From NCBI GenBank assembly GCA_012797975.1, contig JAAZOD010000022.1, positions 106,210 through 170,209 of the forward strand: DNA of 64,000 bases, read 5' to 3'. Numbering within the stretch: position 1 is the stretch's first letter; each line of letters opens with the position of its first letter. A program made the translations under genes and the position numbers. Below are positions 1 through 10,357 of this stretch, one piece after another. The notes under the pieces are model-generated. The model did no database searches. It was not told the origin of the DNA and saw nothing but the letters and a program-made list of their open reading frames with translations. This DNA comes from Pelolinea sp. (GTDB lineage Bacteria; Chloroflexota; Anaerolineae; Anaerolineales; Anaerolineaceae).

Positions 1-2045
1 CAGCCGATATTCCCGATGATTTGGGAACCGCAGTGAATGTGGTGACCATGGTCTTCGGAAACATGGGTTGGACCTCTGGCACGGGCGTTGCGTTTACCCG
101 CAATCCGTCTACCGGTGAACCGATCCTGTACGGTGAGTATTTGCTGAATGCACAGGGCGAGGATGTGGTGGCAGGTATTCGTAATACCGAGAAGATTGAA
201 ACCATGGGAGAAAAACTCCCCGAAGCCAATAAACAATTCCTTGAGATCGCGGAGAAGTTGGAAAAACACTATCGCGATATGCAGGATGTGGAATTCACCA
301 TCGAAAACAAGAAATTATGGATGCTGCAGACCCGTAACGCAAAACGGACTGCTCGCGCGGCTGTGAAAGTGGCCGTGGATATGGCCAATGAAGGGCTCAT
401 TTCCAAAGAAGAAGCGGTTCAACGCGTTACCCCTGCGCAGGTGGATACCCTGTTGCATCCCCAGTTCATGGGCGAAACCATTAAAAAAGCTCACACCGAC
501 GGATATTTCTTTGCCAGCGGTGTCAACGCTTCCCCCGGTGCAGCGGTTGGGCAGATTTATTTCGATGCCGACACGGCTGAAAAGATGGCAAAGGAAAATG
601 GACAGGATGTGATTATGGTCCGCCCATTCACCAAGCCGGATGACGTGCATGGCATGCTGGCTGCCAAGGGCATTTTGACCAGTGAAGGTGGTGCTACTTC
701 CCATGCGGCAGTGGTCGCCCGCCAGTTCGGTGTGCCGTGTGTGGTAGGCGCTTCCATGATCAAGATCGACATGGAAAAACGTCAGATGGAAGTGAATGGT
801 CGCGTTCTGAAAGAAGGCGACTGGATCTCCATTGATGGCGGAAACGGTGAAGCGTTTGTCGGCAAACTGGATATGACCGCTCCTTCTCTTGAAGAACAAA
901 CTGATCTGATGACCCTCTTGAGCTGGGCTGATGCGATCTGTGCGACCGAAGGTATCCGCACCGCTCCCAATGGCTGGCCGAAACGCGGTTTGCAGGTTTG
1001 GGCAAATGCTGATTATCCCAAGGATGCCCGCCGGGCCCGCTCTTACGGAGCCCAGGGTATTGGCCTGTGCCGCACCGAGCATATGTTCTTTGAACAGGTG
1101 CGTCTGCCCATCGTGCAGCGCATGATCCTTGCCAAAACATCGCAGGAACGCACGAAAGCATTGGATGAACTGTTGCCGTACCAGCGCTCCGATTTCGAAG
1201 GCCTGTTCGAGGCCATGGATGGGCATCCGGTCATTATTCGTTTGATCGACCCGCCACTGCATGAATTTTTGCCTTCCGAAGAAAGTCTGTTGGAAGAGGT
1301 CATCACCATGCGTGTGAAAGGTGAGACCAAGGGTCTGGCAGAGAAGGAATCCATGCTCGCCAGTGTTCGTGCCATGCATGAATCAAACCCCATGATGGGT
1401 CTGCGCGGTATCCGTCTCAGCATTGTGATGCCCGAGATCGTTGAAATGCAGGTGCGTGCCATCTTTGAAGCGGCCGCCAATATGACCCTCAAGGGTATTG
1501 TGGTGAAACCGGAGGTCATGATCCCGCTGACCGGCCATGTCAATGAATTGAAGCTGATCCAGCCACGCTTGATCGAGATTGCCAAGACTGTAATGCAGGA
1601 AAAGAATGTGAATTTTGCCTACAAATTCGGCACCATGATCGAGATCCCGCGTGCAGCAGTCACTGCCAAAGAGATCGCCGAAGTGGCAGAGTTCTTCTCC
1701 TTCGGCACCAACGATCTGACCCAGATGACCTTTGGATACAGCCGTGATGATGCGGAACGCAACTTCCTGGTTGTCTACGTTGAAAAGGGAATTCTTCCCA
1801 AGAACCCCTTCCAAACCATCGATCAGGATGGCGTGGGCGCTCTCATGCGCAAAGCGGTCCAGGATGGACGGGAAACCCGCAGTAATTTGGAAGTGGGTAT
1901 CTGCGGCGAACACGGTGGCGATCCGGCTTCCATCGAATTCTGCCATACCATTGGCCAGAACTATGTGAGCTGCTCCCCCTTCCGTGTGCCCGTGGCACGC
2001 CTGGCAGCCGCACATGCTGCGTTGAAATATGCACCGAAGAAATAA
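1..2045 (+). CDS. ppdK: Pyruvate, phosphate dikinase, C-terminal part (5' end outside window)
   Basis: Catalyses the reversible conversion of pyruvate, ATP and phosphate to phosphoenolpyruvate, AMP and pyrophosphate in the cytoplasm. The frame is open from the first bases of the window, where the typical run around GTAVN and GNMG is already in progress, so the true start lies upstream. The swivelling phosphohistidine domain is visible: the GGATSH motif has its catalytic His at nt 702-704. The C-terminal TIM barrel carries the catalytic Cys in GICGEHGG at nt 1902-1904. PPDK is common in anaerobes that use pyrophosphate-linked glycolysis. The gene ends on a strong terminator shared with the convergent lipoprotein gene. 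Identity is secure; the missing part is the N-terminal nucleotide-binding domain. Confidence 0.97.
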   Translation, partial: ADIPDDLGTAVNVVTMVFGNMGWTSGTGVAFTRNPSTGEPILYGEYLLNAQGEDVVAGIRNTEKIETMGEKLPEANKQFLEIAEKLEKHYRDMQDVEFTIENKKLWMLQTRNAKRTARAAVKVAVDMANEGLISKEEAVQRVTPAQVDTLLHPQFMGETIKKAHTDGYFFASGVNASPGAAVGQIYFDADTAEKMAKENGQDVIMVRPFTKPDDVHGMLAAKGILTSEGGATSHAAVVARQFGVPCVVGASMIKIDMEKRQMEVNGRVLKEGDWISIDGGNGEAFVGKLDMTAPSLEEQTDLMTLLSWADAICATEGIRTAPNGWPKRGLQVWANADYPKDARRARSYGAQGIGLCRTEHMFFEQVRLPIVQRMILAKTSQERTKALDELLPYQRSDFEGLFEAMDGHPVIIRLIDPPLHEFLPSEESLLEEVITMRVKGETKGLAEKESMLASVRAMHESNPMMGLRGIRLSIVMPEIVEMQVRAIFEAAANMTLKGIVVKPEVMIPLTGHVNELKLIQPRLIEIAKTVMQEKNVNFAYKFGTMIEIPRAAVTAKEIAEVAEFFSFGTNDLTQMTFGYSRDDAERNFLVVYVEKGILPKNPFQTIDQDGVGALMRKAVQDGRETRSNLEVGICGEHGGDPASIEFCHTIGQNYVSCSPFRVPVARLAAAHAALKYAPKK

Positions 2046-2061
2046 AGAGGTTTAATGATAG

Positions 2062-2097
2062 AAAAAGAGCGGTCAATTGTCGACCGCTCTTTTTTTA
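2062..2097. terminator. Bidirectional intrinsic terminator between ppdK and the lipoprotein gene
   Basis: Perfect 9-bp stem AGAGCGGTC / GACCGCTCT (2066-2074 and 2082-2090) with a 7-nt loop. A-run on the left and T-run on the right make it work for both strands. The stop codon of the minus-strand gene lies inside the T-run. Confidence 0.9.
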
Positions 2098-4530
2098 CCC
2101 GATATGGGTGTAAATGAGTTTGTAGATATTCAGGAATTCGACGATCTGTTTGAGATAGGTTTGGGTTTCGTCGTAGCGGATGATCTCAAGGAACAGGTCT
2201 GGGTCGCCATTCGATAGCTCTTTCCATTCGTAAGCGTTTCCGGGGCCGCCATTGTAAGCAGCCAGTGCTGCAAAGGTATCCCCATCCAGATAATCGATTT
2301 GCTGGCTGAAATAGCGCACTCCCAGGGTGATGCCGACTTTTGCCAGCAGCAGGTCTTCGCTGCTGTAATTGGCGGGCCAACCGTACCGGTCGACGACCTC
2401 CTTGGCCGTGGTGGGCATGATCTGGGCAATACCCTGTGCGCCGGCAGCGGAGGAAATGAAGGGCTCAAACAGACTTTCCTGCCGCAGCAGGGAGTAAACG
2501 ATCAGCGGATTGATGTTCTCTTCATTGGCCGCGCCCACCACCAGATTGCGGAAGTAAGCACCAAAACGGATGTGGGTGAAATAGATCGGGGCTGCCAGAC
2601 TTGTCAGATCGTCCATGCCGGCCATGGTGAGCAGGTCGCGACAGGCAAGGATGGCTGGTTTGTAGAAACCGAGTTCATATAGATAATTCATCAGCAGATA
2701 GGTGTTCAAGGGGTTGGTGACCTGCTCGGCGCGGATGGATTCGAACTCCATGCTTGCCAGGTCATACAGGCCTAATTCCCAGTAAGTCTTTCCGCGGAGG
2801 ATCCTTGCATCGCTGGCGAGATCTCCCAGTCCGGTCAGGGAAGTTTCTGCCGGGAAGTTGAAGGTGGAGCGCATCCATTCTTCCGCTTCGCTTCTTTCCG
2901 CATCCAGATCGTAGCCGAACTCATAGGCCTGATTGATCTGCATGACGTCGCTGTTGTTCAGGCGGTCTCCGGCCCGGATGCCGTAATAATCGGTTGGATC
3001 GGCGCTCTCGGCTTGCTGCCAGGCAGAACGTGCATCGGCATCCGATCCCATGGCCTGGTAGGTTTTTCCGATCCAAAAGAATGCGCTGGCTTTTTCTTCA
3101 GAGGTGGCTGATAATGCCAGACAGCGCTGGAATGTTTTTAACGCTTCTTCGTGATTTGCCAGCCGGAAATAACTGATGCCCGAAAGGAACAGTGCATGAT
3201 AGCTGTATTCATAGGTGGGGTATTCGTTGATCAGGCGCGCCCATACCTGGGCGGCCTGTTCCAGATCGCCGTTGGTTTCAAGCGCCCTTCCGGCTGCATA
3301 GAGAAAATAAGGTGCGTAACCGGATTGCGGAGCGCGGGAGACGAATTCAAGCCGGGTTTGCACCGCTGCCTGGTAATTCCCGCTATCCCCGTACGCATCA
3401 CCGGGGGTATTCCAGTAGGTGAAGGCGATTTCTTCCCAGGTAGCATCCCAGAATGAGTTGGTCGGATAGTTGTCGATCAGCGTCTGATAGCTCTCCAGAG
3501 CTTTTTCGTATTCCCCTTTGTAATAATGGCACAGCCCTTTGAAATAGTAAACGTTGCCGTCGTTTTCCGGGTTGCTGGCCAGGTAGCGTTCAAAGGCCTG
3601 AATGGCATAATCGTAGGAACCGGCGTAATAATCGACCACGCCACGCGCGTACTCATTGACCGGGTAACCATTGCTCACCAGAATGGTGAGCCCCGTAAAA
3701 CTATCATAGGCCATGGGATAGTTCAACACGGAATCAAGAAGGCGTGTGTATGCCTGATCGTTTTGTCCTAATTGCAGATACGCTTGCCCTGCCAGCAGAT
3801 TGGCGGATGCCTTTTGATAATCGGTGGTTGCCAGGTCGTAGGCCGATAGGAAATACTGAATGGCAGTGTTGTAATCCTGCAGAGCGGTGTATTCCTGTCC
3901 GATCTTCAGGTTGATCGTCGCCGTATCGGGGGCTGGGTTGGACTGCGCTGCGCTTTGCAGCGCATAGATCGCTCCGTAATGATCTCCGGCTTGCGAAGCG
4001 GCATCGGCTTCAAGTTGAAGCACGTACGCATCCATGACGCCGGGTTTTAGCGCTTGAAATTGCGCATACGCGTTGGCAGCTTGCTGGTATTCTTCCTGGA
4101 TTGCATAGCAGTTGCCTAATAGAAAATAGGTATTGGCCACGATCTCTGTTTGGGCATATTGCCCGAGAATGCGGGTGAAGGCATCGATGGCAGAAGGGTA
4201 ATTGCGCTGGGCAATGTACACGCGTCCCATTCCATATAATGCCAGGGCTTTCATTGTGCTGTCTGTGGTGTTTTGATAGGCTGCATTGTATTCATTGAAT
4301 GCGTTCTCCAGGTCGCCGGAAAAGAGATATTCATCCGCCTTTTCGATACGGACTTCGGGTGTGGCCGTGGGGAGAAGTGTGGCAACCGGATCGGTGGAAG
4401 AAAAGGCTTCCTGGATGTCTTTGCCAAGGGAATCGTCTGAAAGCGTTTCTTCTGCGGTTTTCAAGATGGAACAGGCACTGTTGAACAGGACCGCGACCAG
4501 TAGCAAACCTACCAATACTTTTTTCATCAT
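2095..4530 (-). CDS. TPR-repeat lipoprotein with C-terminal lytic transglycosylase domain
   Basis: An 811-residue surface lipoprotein predicted to cleave peptidoglycan glycan strands. The start at 4530 is preferred over an upstream in-frame ATG because it follows GGAAAG and gives a proper signal peptide ending FNSAC, with lipidated Cys20. Most of the protein is a long series of TPR-like helical pairs (about residues 70-620, motifs such as YYFKGLCHYYKGEYEKAL). The end is a soluble-lytic-transglycosylase (GH23) domain: LLRQES with the catalytic Glu, then GAQGIAQIMPTTA and AAYNGGPGN. This resembles Slt70-type architecture but is lipid-anchored. It is divergent from mtnA and convergent with ppdK. 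The fold assignment is strong; its partner proteins are unknown. Confidence 0.92.
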   Translation of the reverse strand: MMKKVLVGLLLVAVLFNSACSILKTAEETLSDDSLGKDIQEAFSSTDPVATLLPTATPEVRIEKADEYLFSGDLENAFNEYNAAYQNTTDSTMKALALYGMGRVYIAQRNYPSAIDAFTRILGQYAQTEIVANTYFLLGNCYAIQEEYQQAANAYAQFQALKPGVMDAYVLQLEADAASQAGDHYGAIYALQSAAQSNPAPDTATINLKIGQEYTALQDYNTAIQYFLSAYDLATTDYQKASANLLAGQAYLQLGQNDQAYTRLLDSVLNYPMAYDSFTGLTILVSNGYPVNEYARGVVDYYAGSYDYAIQAFERYLASNPENDGNVYYFKGLCHYYKGEYEKALESYQTLIDNYPTNSFWDATWEEIAFTYWNTPGDAYGDSGNYQAAVQTRLEFVSRAPQSGYAPYFLYAAGRALETNGDLEQAAQVWARLINEYPTYEYSYHALFLSGISYFRLANHEEALKTFQRCLALSATSEEKASAFFWIGKTYQAMGSDADARSAWQQAESADPTDYYGIRAGDRLNNSDVMQINQAYEFGYDLDAERSEAEEWMRSTFNFPAETSLTGLGDLASDARILRGKTYWELGLYDLASMEFESIRAEQVTNPLNTYLLMNYLYELGFYKPAILACRDLLTMAGMDDLTSLAAPIYFTHIRFGAYFRNLVVGAANEENINPLIVYSLLRQESLFEPFISSAAGAQGIAQIMPTTAKEVVDRYGWPANYSSEDLLLAKVGITLGVRYFSQQIDYLDGDTFAALAAYNGGPGNAYEWKELSNGDPDLFLEIIRYDETQTYLKQIVEFLNIYKLIYTHIG

Positions 4531-4562
4531 TTCTTTCCTTTGTGATCCCAATGTTCCATTCT

Positions 4563-4591
4563 TTGACAAACCTACCAATACATGCTAAACT
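4563..4591 (+). promoter_or_regulatory. Predicted sigma-70-type promoter of the mtnA operon
   Basis: TTGACA (4563-4568), a 17-bp spacer and TAAACT (4586-4591) lie about 55 bp before the mtnA start. The -35 is perfect and the -10 matches 4 of 6. It predicts a short leader of about 50 nt. Confidence 0.6.
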
Positions 4592-4608
4592 TTGGAAGTC
4601 AAAACTCT

Positions 4609-4634
4609 AGCGCTCTCCATGGAGGGCGCTTTTT
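4609..4634 (+). terminator. Terminator-like hairpin inside the mtnA leader
   Basis: AGCGCTCTC / GAGGGCGCT (4609-4617 and 4622-4630, one wobble pair) with loop CATG, followed by TTTTT. It sits between the predicted promoter and the mtnA start, and the upstream gene is divergent, so it is not an ordinary gene-end terminator. A second GAGCGCT at 4638-4644, just before the start codon, could pair with the left arm instead. Attenuation is an inference. Confidence 0.5.
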
Positions 4635-4646
4635 AGTGAGCGCTTC

Positions 4647-5699
4647 ATGAGAACAATTGAATGGGATGAATCAAACCAAATTCTAAAGATCATCGACCAG
4701 CGACAGCTTCCAGCAAAATTTGAGTACATCTACCTTGATAATTATAAAGCAATAGCCGAGTCCATCCGCAATATGGCAGTGCGGGGAGCGCCGGTTATTG
4801 GCGTTACGGCTGCCTATGGAATGGTGTTGGCCGGATTGCATTCCCCGGCCCAGGATCCCCAAGCATTCATGGCCGACCTGCAGATGGCAGCGAAAGAGTT
4901 GAACGATGCCCGCCCGACCGCAGTGAATTTGCCCTGGGCGCTCAAGCGCATGGTGTGCGTGGTGGAAGGAAAAGGCCTCTCGGTCTCGGAAATGAAAGCT
5001 GCCTTGCTGGCTGAAGCACATGCCATGGCGGAAGAAGATATCCGTGTCAATAAAGCGATTTCCAAAAACGGTGCGCCGCTCATTGCGGATGGCGATACCA
5101 TCATCCATCATTGCAATACCGGTGCGCTGGCAACGGTCGATTGGGGGACTGCGTTGGGCGTCATCCGCTATGCCTTTGAAGAAGGCAAACACATCCATGT
5201 GCTGGTGGATGAGACGCGCCCGCGCTTGCAGGGAGCACGGCTGACCGCCTGGGAATTGAAGCAAATGGGAATCCCCTTTGATATCATCAGCGATAATATG
5301 GCCGGTTATTTCTTGAGCACCGGTCAAGTGCAAAAGGTGTTCTTCGGGGCGGACCGGGTCACGGCCGGTGGGGATGTTGCCAACAAGATCGGTTCTTATA
5401 TGCTGGCGCTTGCCGCCCATGATAATGCGGTTCCGGTGTATAGTGTGTTTCCTACCTCAACCGTTGATCTCAGTCTTCAGGATGGCAAACAGATCCCCAT
5501 CGAAGAACGGGATCAGGAGGAAGTGCTGGCGCTTTCTCTCAAAGGGCAGTGTGTGGTTCCCGAAGGGGCGACCGCTCGCAACCCTGCTTTTGATGTGACC
5601 CCTGCGCGCTTGATCACCGGCTATGTCACGGAATTGGGTGTGGTGTCCCAACCGTTTTCTGTGCATTATCCACAACTTCTGAATGGAAGAGAAGGATAA
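4647..5699 (+). CDS. mtnA: S-methyl-5-thioribose-1-phosphate isomerase
   Basis: Converts 5-methylthioribose-1-phosphate to methylthioribulose-1-phosphate in methionine salvage, or the analogous ribose-1-phosphate derivative in related pathways. At 350 residues it has the usual length. Catalytic residues are visible: Cys156 in HHCNTGALAT and Asp236 in GADRV, along with the eIF-2B-like motifs GAPVIGVTAAYG and DETRPRLQGARL. No clear Shine-Dalgarno precedes the ATG. It is first in a row with a PfkB kinase and ahcY, which fits recycling of nucleosides released from S-adenosylmethionine. No mtnP, mtnK or later salvage enzyme is present in the window, so the complete route is not shown. Confidence 0.95.
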   Translation: MRTIEWDESNQILKIIDQRQLPAKFEYIYLDNYKAIAESIRNMAVRGAPVIGVTAAYGMVLAGLHSPAQDPQAFMADLQMAAKELNDARPTAVNLPWALKRMVCVVEGKGLSVSEMKAALLAEAHAMAEEDIRVNKAISKNGAPLIADGDTIIHHCNTGALATVDWGTALGVIRYAFEEGKHIHVLVDETRPRLQGARLTAWELKQMGIPFDIISDNMAGYFLSTGQVQKVFFGADRVTAGGDVANKIGSYMLALAAHDNAVPVYSVFPTSTVDLSLQDGKQIPIEERDQEEVLALSLKGQCVVPEGATARNPAFDVTPARLITGYVTELGVVSQPFSVHYPQLLNGREG

Positions 5700-5709
5700 G
5701 GAGGGAATA

Positions 5710-7955
<2,246 letters not shown>

Positions 7956-7985
7956 AGAAATTCCTCATCGAACAAGAGATGAAAA

Positions 7986-8018
7986 AGATGGCGATCATAA
8001 ATCGCCATCTTTCTATTT
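7986..8018 (+). terminator. Intrinsic terminator after ahcY
   Basis: Perfect 10-bp stem AGATGGCGAT / ATCGCCATCT (7986-7995, 8001-8010) with a 5-nt loop, followed by TTCTATTT. It lies about 30 nt after the ahcY stop. Confidence 0.88.
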
Positions 8019-8124
8019 CTGTTCCGTGGTCCAATATCTTAATCAAATACGAAGATATTTCGTCCGTTTCACCCAAAAAGATTATCGATCAGCTTGCGGT
8101 AAAAAGGATCCTGCGTTTTTTGCT

Positions 8125-8997
8125 CTATTCCTGCAAAATGATCGCCCGGTTTTCCAGAACCGCCCAGCGTTCCAAAAATGTCTCCAGTATCACGTTATAG
8201 GTCCAGGTGCTGTCCACCACCGTCACGGTTGAAAGATTGTAGCCGGTGACGATCCAGGTATGTTCGAAGCGTGCTACCGGAACGGTGTTGCCGGTGGAGG
8301 GAGCGGTATAGGTGGATTGGTCGATTTCAAATGGTAGATTCACGATCCACACGATCACCGGATGGCCTTTGGCGACCTCGCGCTGCAGGTCTTCATACGA
8401 CATATTTTTCACGGCCTTGGCGTTCAATCCATATTGCCGCAGCAGGGCGGCGATGGGTGGAGGATATACCCCGTATTCATCCGGCGGGAACTGTCCCATT
8501 TCTCCGTTGATGTCTCCCACGAACCCTGCTTCTGGGTCATCGGAATGGGGAAGTTTTTCGATGAACTCCGTCTCATCAATGGTAACGCCCAGCGCCCGCG
8601 CCCAATCCACTGCCGAGCGCATTTCGCAATCCAGCGTGGTCATCTGCGCCATGCCGTATACTCCGTCAATATAATGGGAGGCTGGGATCTCCTCCTCGGT
8701 GGGTGTGGGTTGTGGTGTTGCGGTGGGTTGTGTGCGGATGACCTCAGCGGATGGGGGTGTGGCTTCTGCCGTTTGTATGGCTTCTGTTGCCAGCGGCAGA
8801 AAGGCGGTCGGTTTTAAGCTGCTCGGCTGATGATCGGCCAGGGTGAGCAGTTGCTGGCGTTTCCCTCCGTTCAGAAACTCCGCCAGGTTGAAATCCAGCC
8901 AGCGTGCGGCGGCGATGCCGGCCACAATGCATAAAACAACGGCAAGGATGACCGCCGGAATGGTGAGATTGTGTGTGTTTCTTTTGTCAGGTTTCAT
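8125..8997 (-). CDS. Membrane-anchored C39-like peptidase-fold protein
   Basis: A 290-residue protein with one N-terminal membrane segment (about residues 11-31), a Pro/Thr-rich linker (about 72-105) and an extracytoplasmic C39_2-type papain-like domain. The presumed catalytic residues are in place: Cys124 in TTLDCEMRSAVDWA, His246 in FEHTWIVTGY and Asp262 in VVDSTW. Such domains are usually annotated as C39-family; substrates are mostly unknown, and some members are inactive or act in peptide maturation. It is downstream of recA on the same strand but separated by an inverted repeat, so co-transcription is uncertain. Family call is good, function is open. Confidence 0.75.
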   Translation of the reverse strand: MKPDKRNTHNLTIPAVILAVVLCIVAGIAAARWLDFNLAEFLNGGKRQQLLTLADHQPSSLKPTAFLPLATEAIQTAEATPPSAEVIRTQPTATPQPTPTEEEIPASHYIDGVYGMAQMTTLDCEMRSAVDWARALGVTIDETEFIEKLPHSDDPEAGFVGDINGEMGQFPPDEYGVYPPPIAALLRQYGLNAKAVKNMSYEDLQREVAKGHPVIVWIVNLPFEIDQSTYTAPSTGNTVPVARFEHTWIVTGYNLSTVTVVDSTWTYNVILETFLERWAVLENRAIILQE

Positions 8998-9021
8998 GAT
9001 CGTTCAAGGATGGTTAATGCA

Positions 9022-9049
9022 AGATTGCTGCCAGCATTGGCAGCAATCT
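9022..9049. repeat. Inverted repeat downstream of recA
   Basis: Perfect 12-bp stem AGATTGCTGCCA / TGGCAGCAATCT (9022-9033, 9038-9049) with loop GCAT. It lies 31-58 nt beyond the recA stop. A T-rich tail follows only on the plus strand, so for recA it lacks the U-run of a classical terminator; it may stabilise the 3' end of the transcript. Confidence 0.7.
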
Positions 9050-9079
9050 ATTTTAATATCCTTTTGGGGTCAAGGATAG

Positions 9080-10153
9080 TTACATCGTTTCGGATTCGCC
9101 TTCGTCCTGCATATCCTCATCGGCATAACTGGGCAGTTGGGCGCCCATGGCCCGTTCGCGCACCGCTTTCTCCACTTCAGCACACAGCTCGGGATTTTGC
9201 TGCAGGAAGTCCTTGGCGTTTTCCCGTCCCTGTCCAAGCCGGGTATCGCCGAAGGAATAGAAAGCGCCGCGTTTGTTGATCACATCCAGCTCGGAACCCA
9301 GGTCGAGGATGTCGCCCGCTTTGGAGATGCCTTCGTTGTACATGATATCGAATTCCGCGGTGCGGAAGGGCGGGGCGACCTTGTTCTTGACCACCCGCAC
9401 CCGCACGCGGTTGCCGATGATCTCGGCTTGGCGTTTGATGGATTGGATGCGGCGCACGTCCAGGCGGACGGAGGAATAGAATTTCAATGCCATGCCGCCC
9501 GTCGTGGTTTCGGGATTGCCGAACATGACGCCGATCTTTTGGCGCAACTGGTTGGTGAAGACCACGGCCGTGCGGGTCTGGTTGATGGCACCCGAGAGTT
9601 TGCGCAGCGCTTGCGACATCAGCCGTGCCTGCATGCCCATGGTGGCATCGCCCATGTCCCCTTCAATTTCCGAGCGGGGCACCAGCGCAGCCACAGAATC
9701 GATGATCACCAGGTCCAGCGCACCCGAACGCACCAGTGTTTGGACGATCTCCAACGCCTGCTCGCCGAAATCGGGCTGCGAAATGAGCAGGTCATTGACG
9801 TTCACGCCCACCTTGGCGGCGTAGGCCGGGTCGAGGGCGTGTTCCATGTCCACGAAAGCCACCGTGCCTCCCATTTTTTGCGCTTCGGCTGCCAGGTGCA
9901 GGCAGATGGTGGTCTTGCCCGATGCTTCCGGTCCGAAGATCTCGCTCACCCTGCCGCGTGGAATGCCTCCCACGCCCAGCGCGATATCCAGCGATAACGA
10001 GCCGGTGGGTATGGAAGCCACTTCCATGTGCGAAGCTTCCCCCAACCGCAAAATGGAGCCGTCTCCGTACCGTTTCTTGATATCATCCAGTGCTTTGTCC
10101 AGCACTGCCTGTTTGGCTTGATCTACCTGAGGTTCATTGTTCTTCGCAGACAT
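9080..10153 (-). CDS. recA: Recombinase A
   Basis: DNA strand-exchange protein and LexA co-protease. Start at 10153 is chosen because GGAGG lies 8 nt upstream; an in-frame TTG five codons earlier would place the start inside this ribosome-binding site. The resulting protein is 357 residues, a normal length. Walker [10 protein letters not shown] spans residues 74-82 (Ala replaces the common Ser), and the loop segments [16 protein letters not shown] and MGLQARLMSQ-like regions are present. It ends in the acidic C-terminal tail typical of RecA. Promoter and a palindrome lie directly upstream. Confidence 0.98.
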   Translation of the reverse strand: MSAKNNEPQVDQAKQAVLDKALDDIKKRYGDGSILRLGEASHMEVASIPTGSLSLDIALGVGGIPRGRVSEIFGPEASGKTTICLHLAAEAQKMGGTVAFVDMEHALDPAYAAKVGVNVNDLLISQPDFGEQALEIVQTLVRSGALDLVIIDSVAALVPRSEIEGDMGDATMGMQARLMSQALRKLSGAINQTRTAVVFTNQLRQKIGVMFGNPETTTGGMALKFYSSVRLDVRRIQSIKRQAEIIGNRVRVRVVKNKVAPPFRTAEFDIMYNEGISKAGDILDLGSELDVINKRGAFYSFGDTRLGQGRENAKDFLQQNPELCAEVEKAVRERAMGAQLPSYADEDMQDEGESETM

Positions 10154-10191
10154 GGCCTTCTCCTCCAACAGATGAATTCTTCGATGAGTAT

Positions 10192-10221
10192 ATTATATCT
10201 CCATCACCCTATTAATAGCAA
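10192..10221 (-). promoter_or_regulatory. Predicted recA promoter
   Basis: Read on the minus strand: TTGCTA (10221-10216), 18-bp spacer, TATAAT (10197-10192). The -10 is perfect. Transcription would start near 10186, giving a leader of about 30 nt before the recA start. Confidence 0.75.
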
Positions 10222-10225
10222 GGAT

Positions 10226-10243
10226 GTTCTATGATGATAGAAC
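10226..10243. promoter_or_regulatory. Palindrome upstream of recA, candidate SOS operator
   Basis: GTTCTAT-N4-ATAGAAC, a perfect 7-bp inverted repeat with 4-nt spacer, starting 5 bp upstream of the -35 of the recA promoter. LexA commonly regulates recA through palindromes containing GAAC or GTTC half-sites, but the exact spacing differs by phylum. LexA binding is inferred; no lexA gene is in the window. Confidence 0.55.
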
Positions 10244-10357
10244 TCAAACTAGAGATTTGTTATGGTTTTGTCATACTTTTAAAGATATGCCTAAAAATGA
10301 TGCTACAATGATTTTAACTGTTCTTACAGGTAGCGGGGTTTAAAAAAAGGGGTTTGA

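Noticed and set aside
315..1379. A 354-codon minus-strand frame opposite ppdK
   Set aside because: The plus strand carries unmistakable PPDK motifs across the whole stretch and the antisense product shows no domain or ribosome-binding site.
10268..10309. A promoter for the permease gene from TTGTCA (10268) and TACAAT (10304)
   Set aside because: The spacing between the two hexamers is far too long, and neither has a good partner at 16-18 bp.
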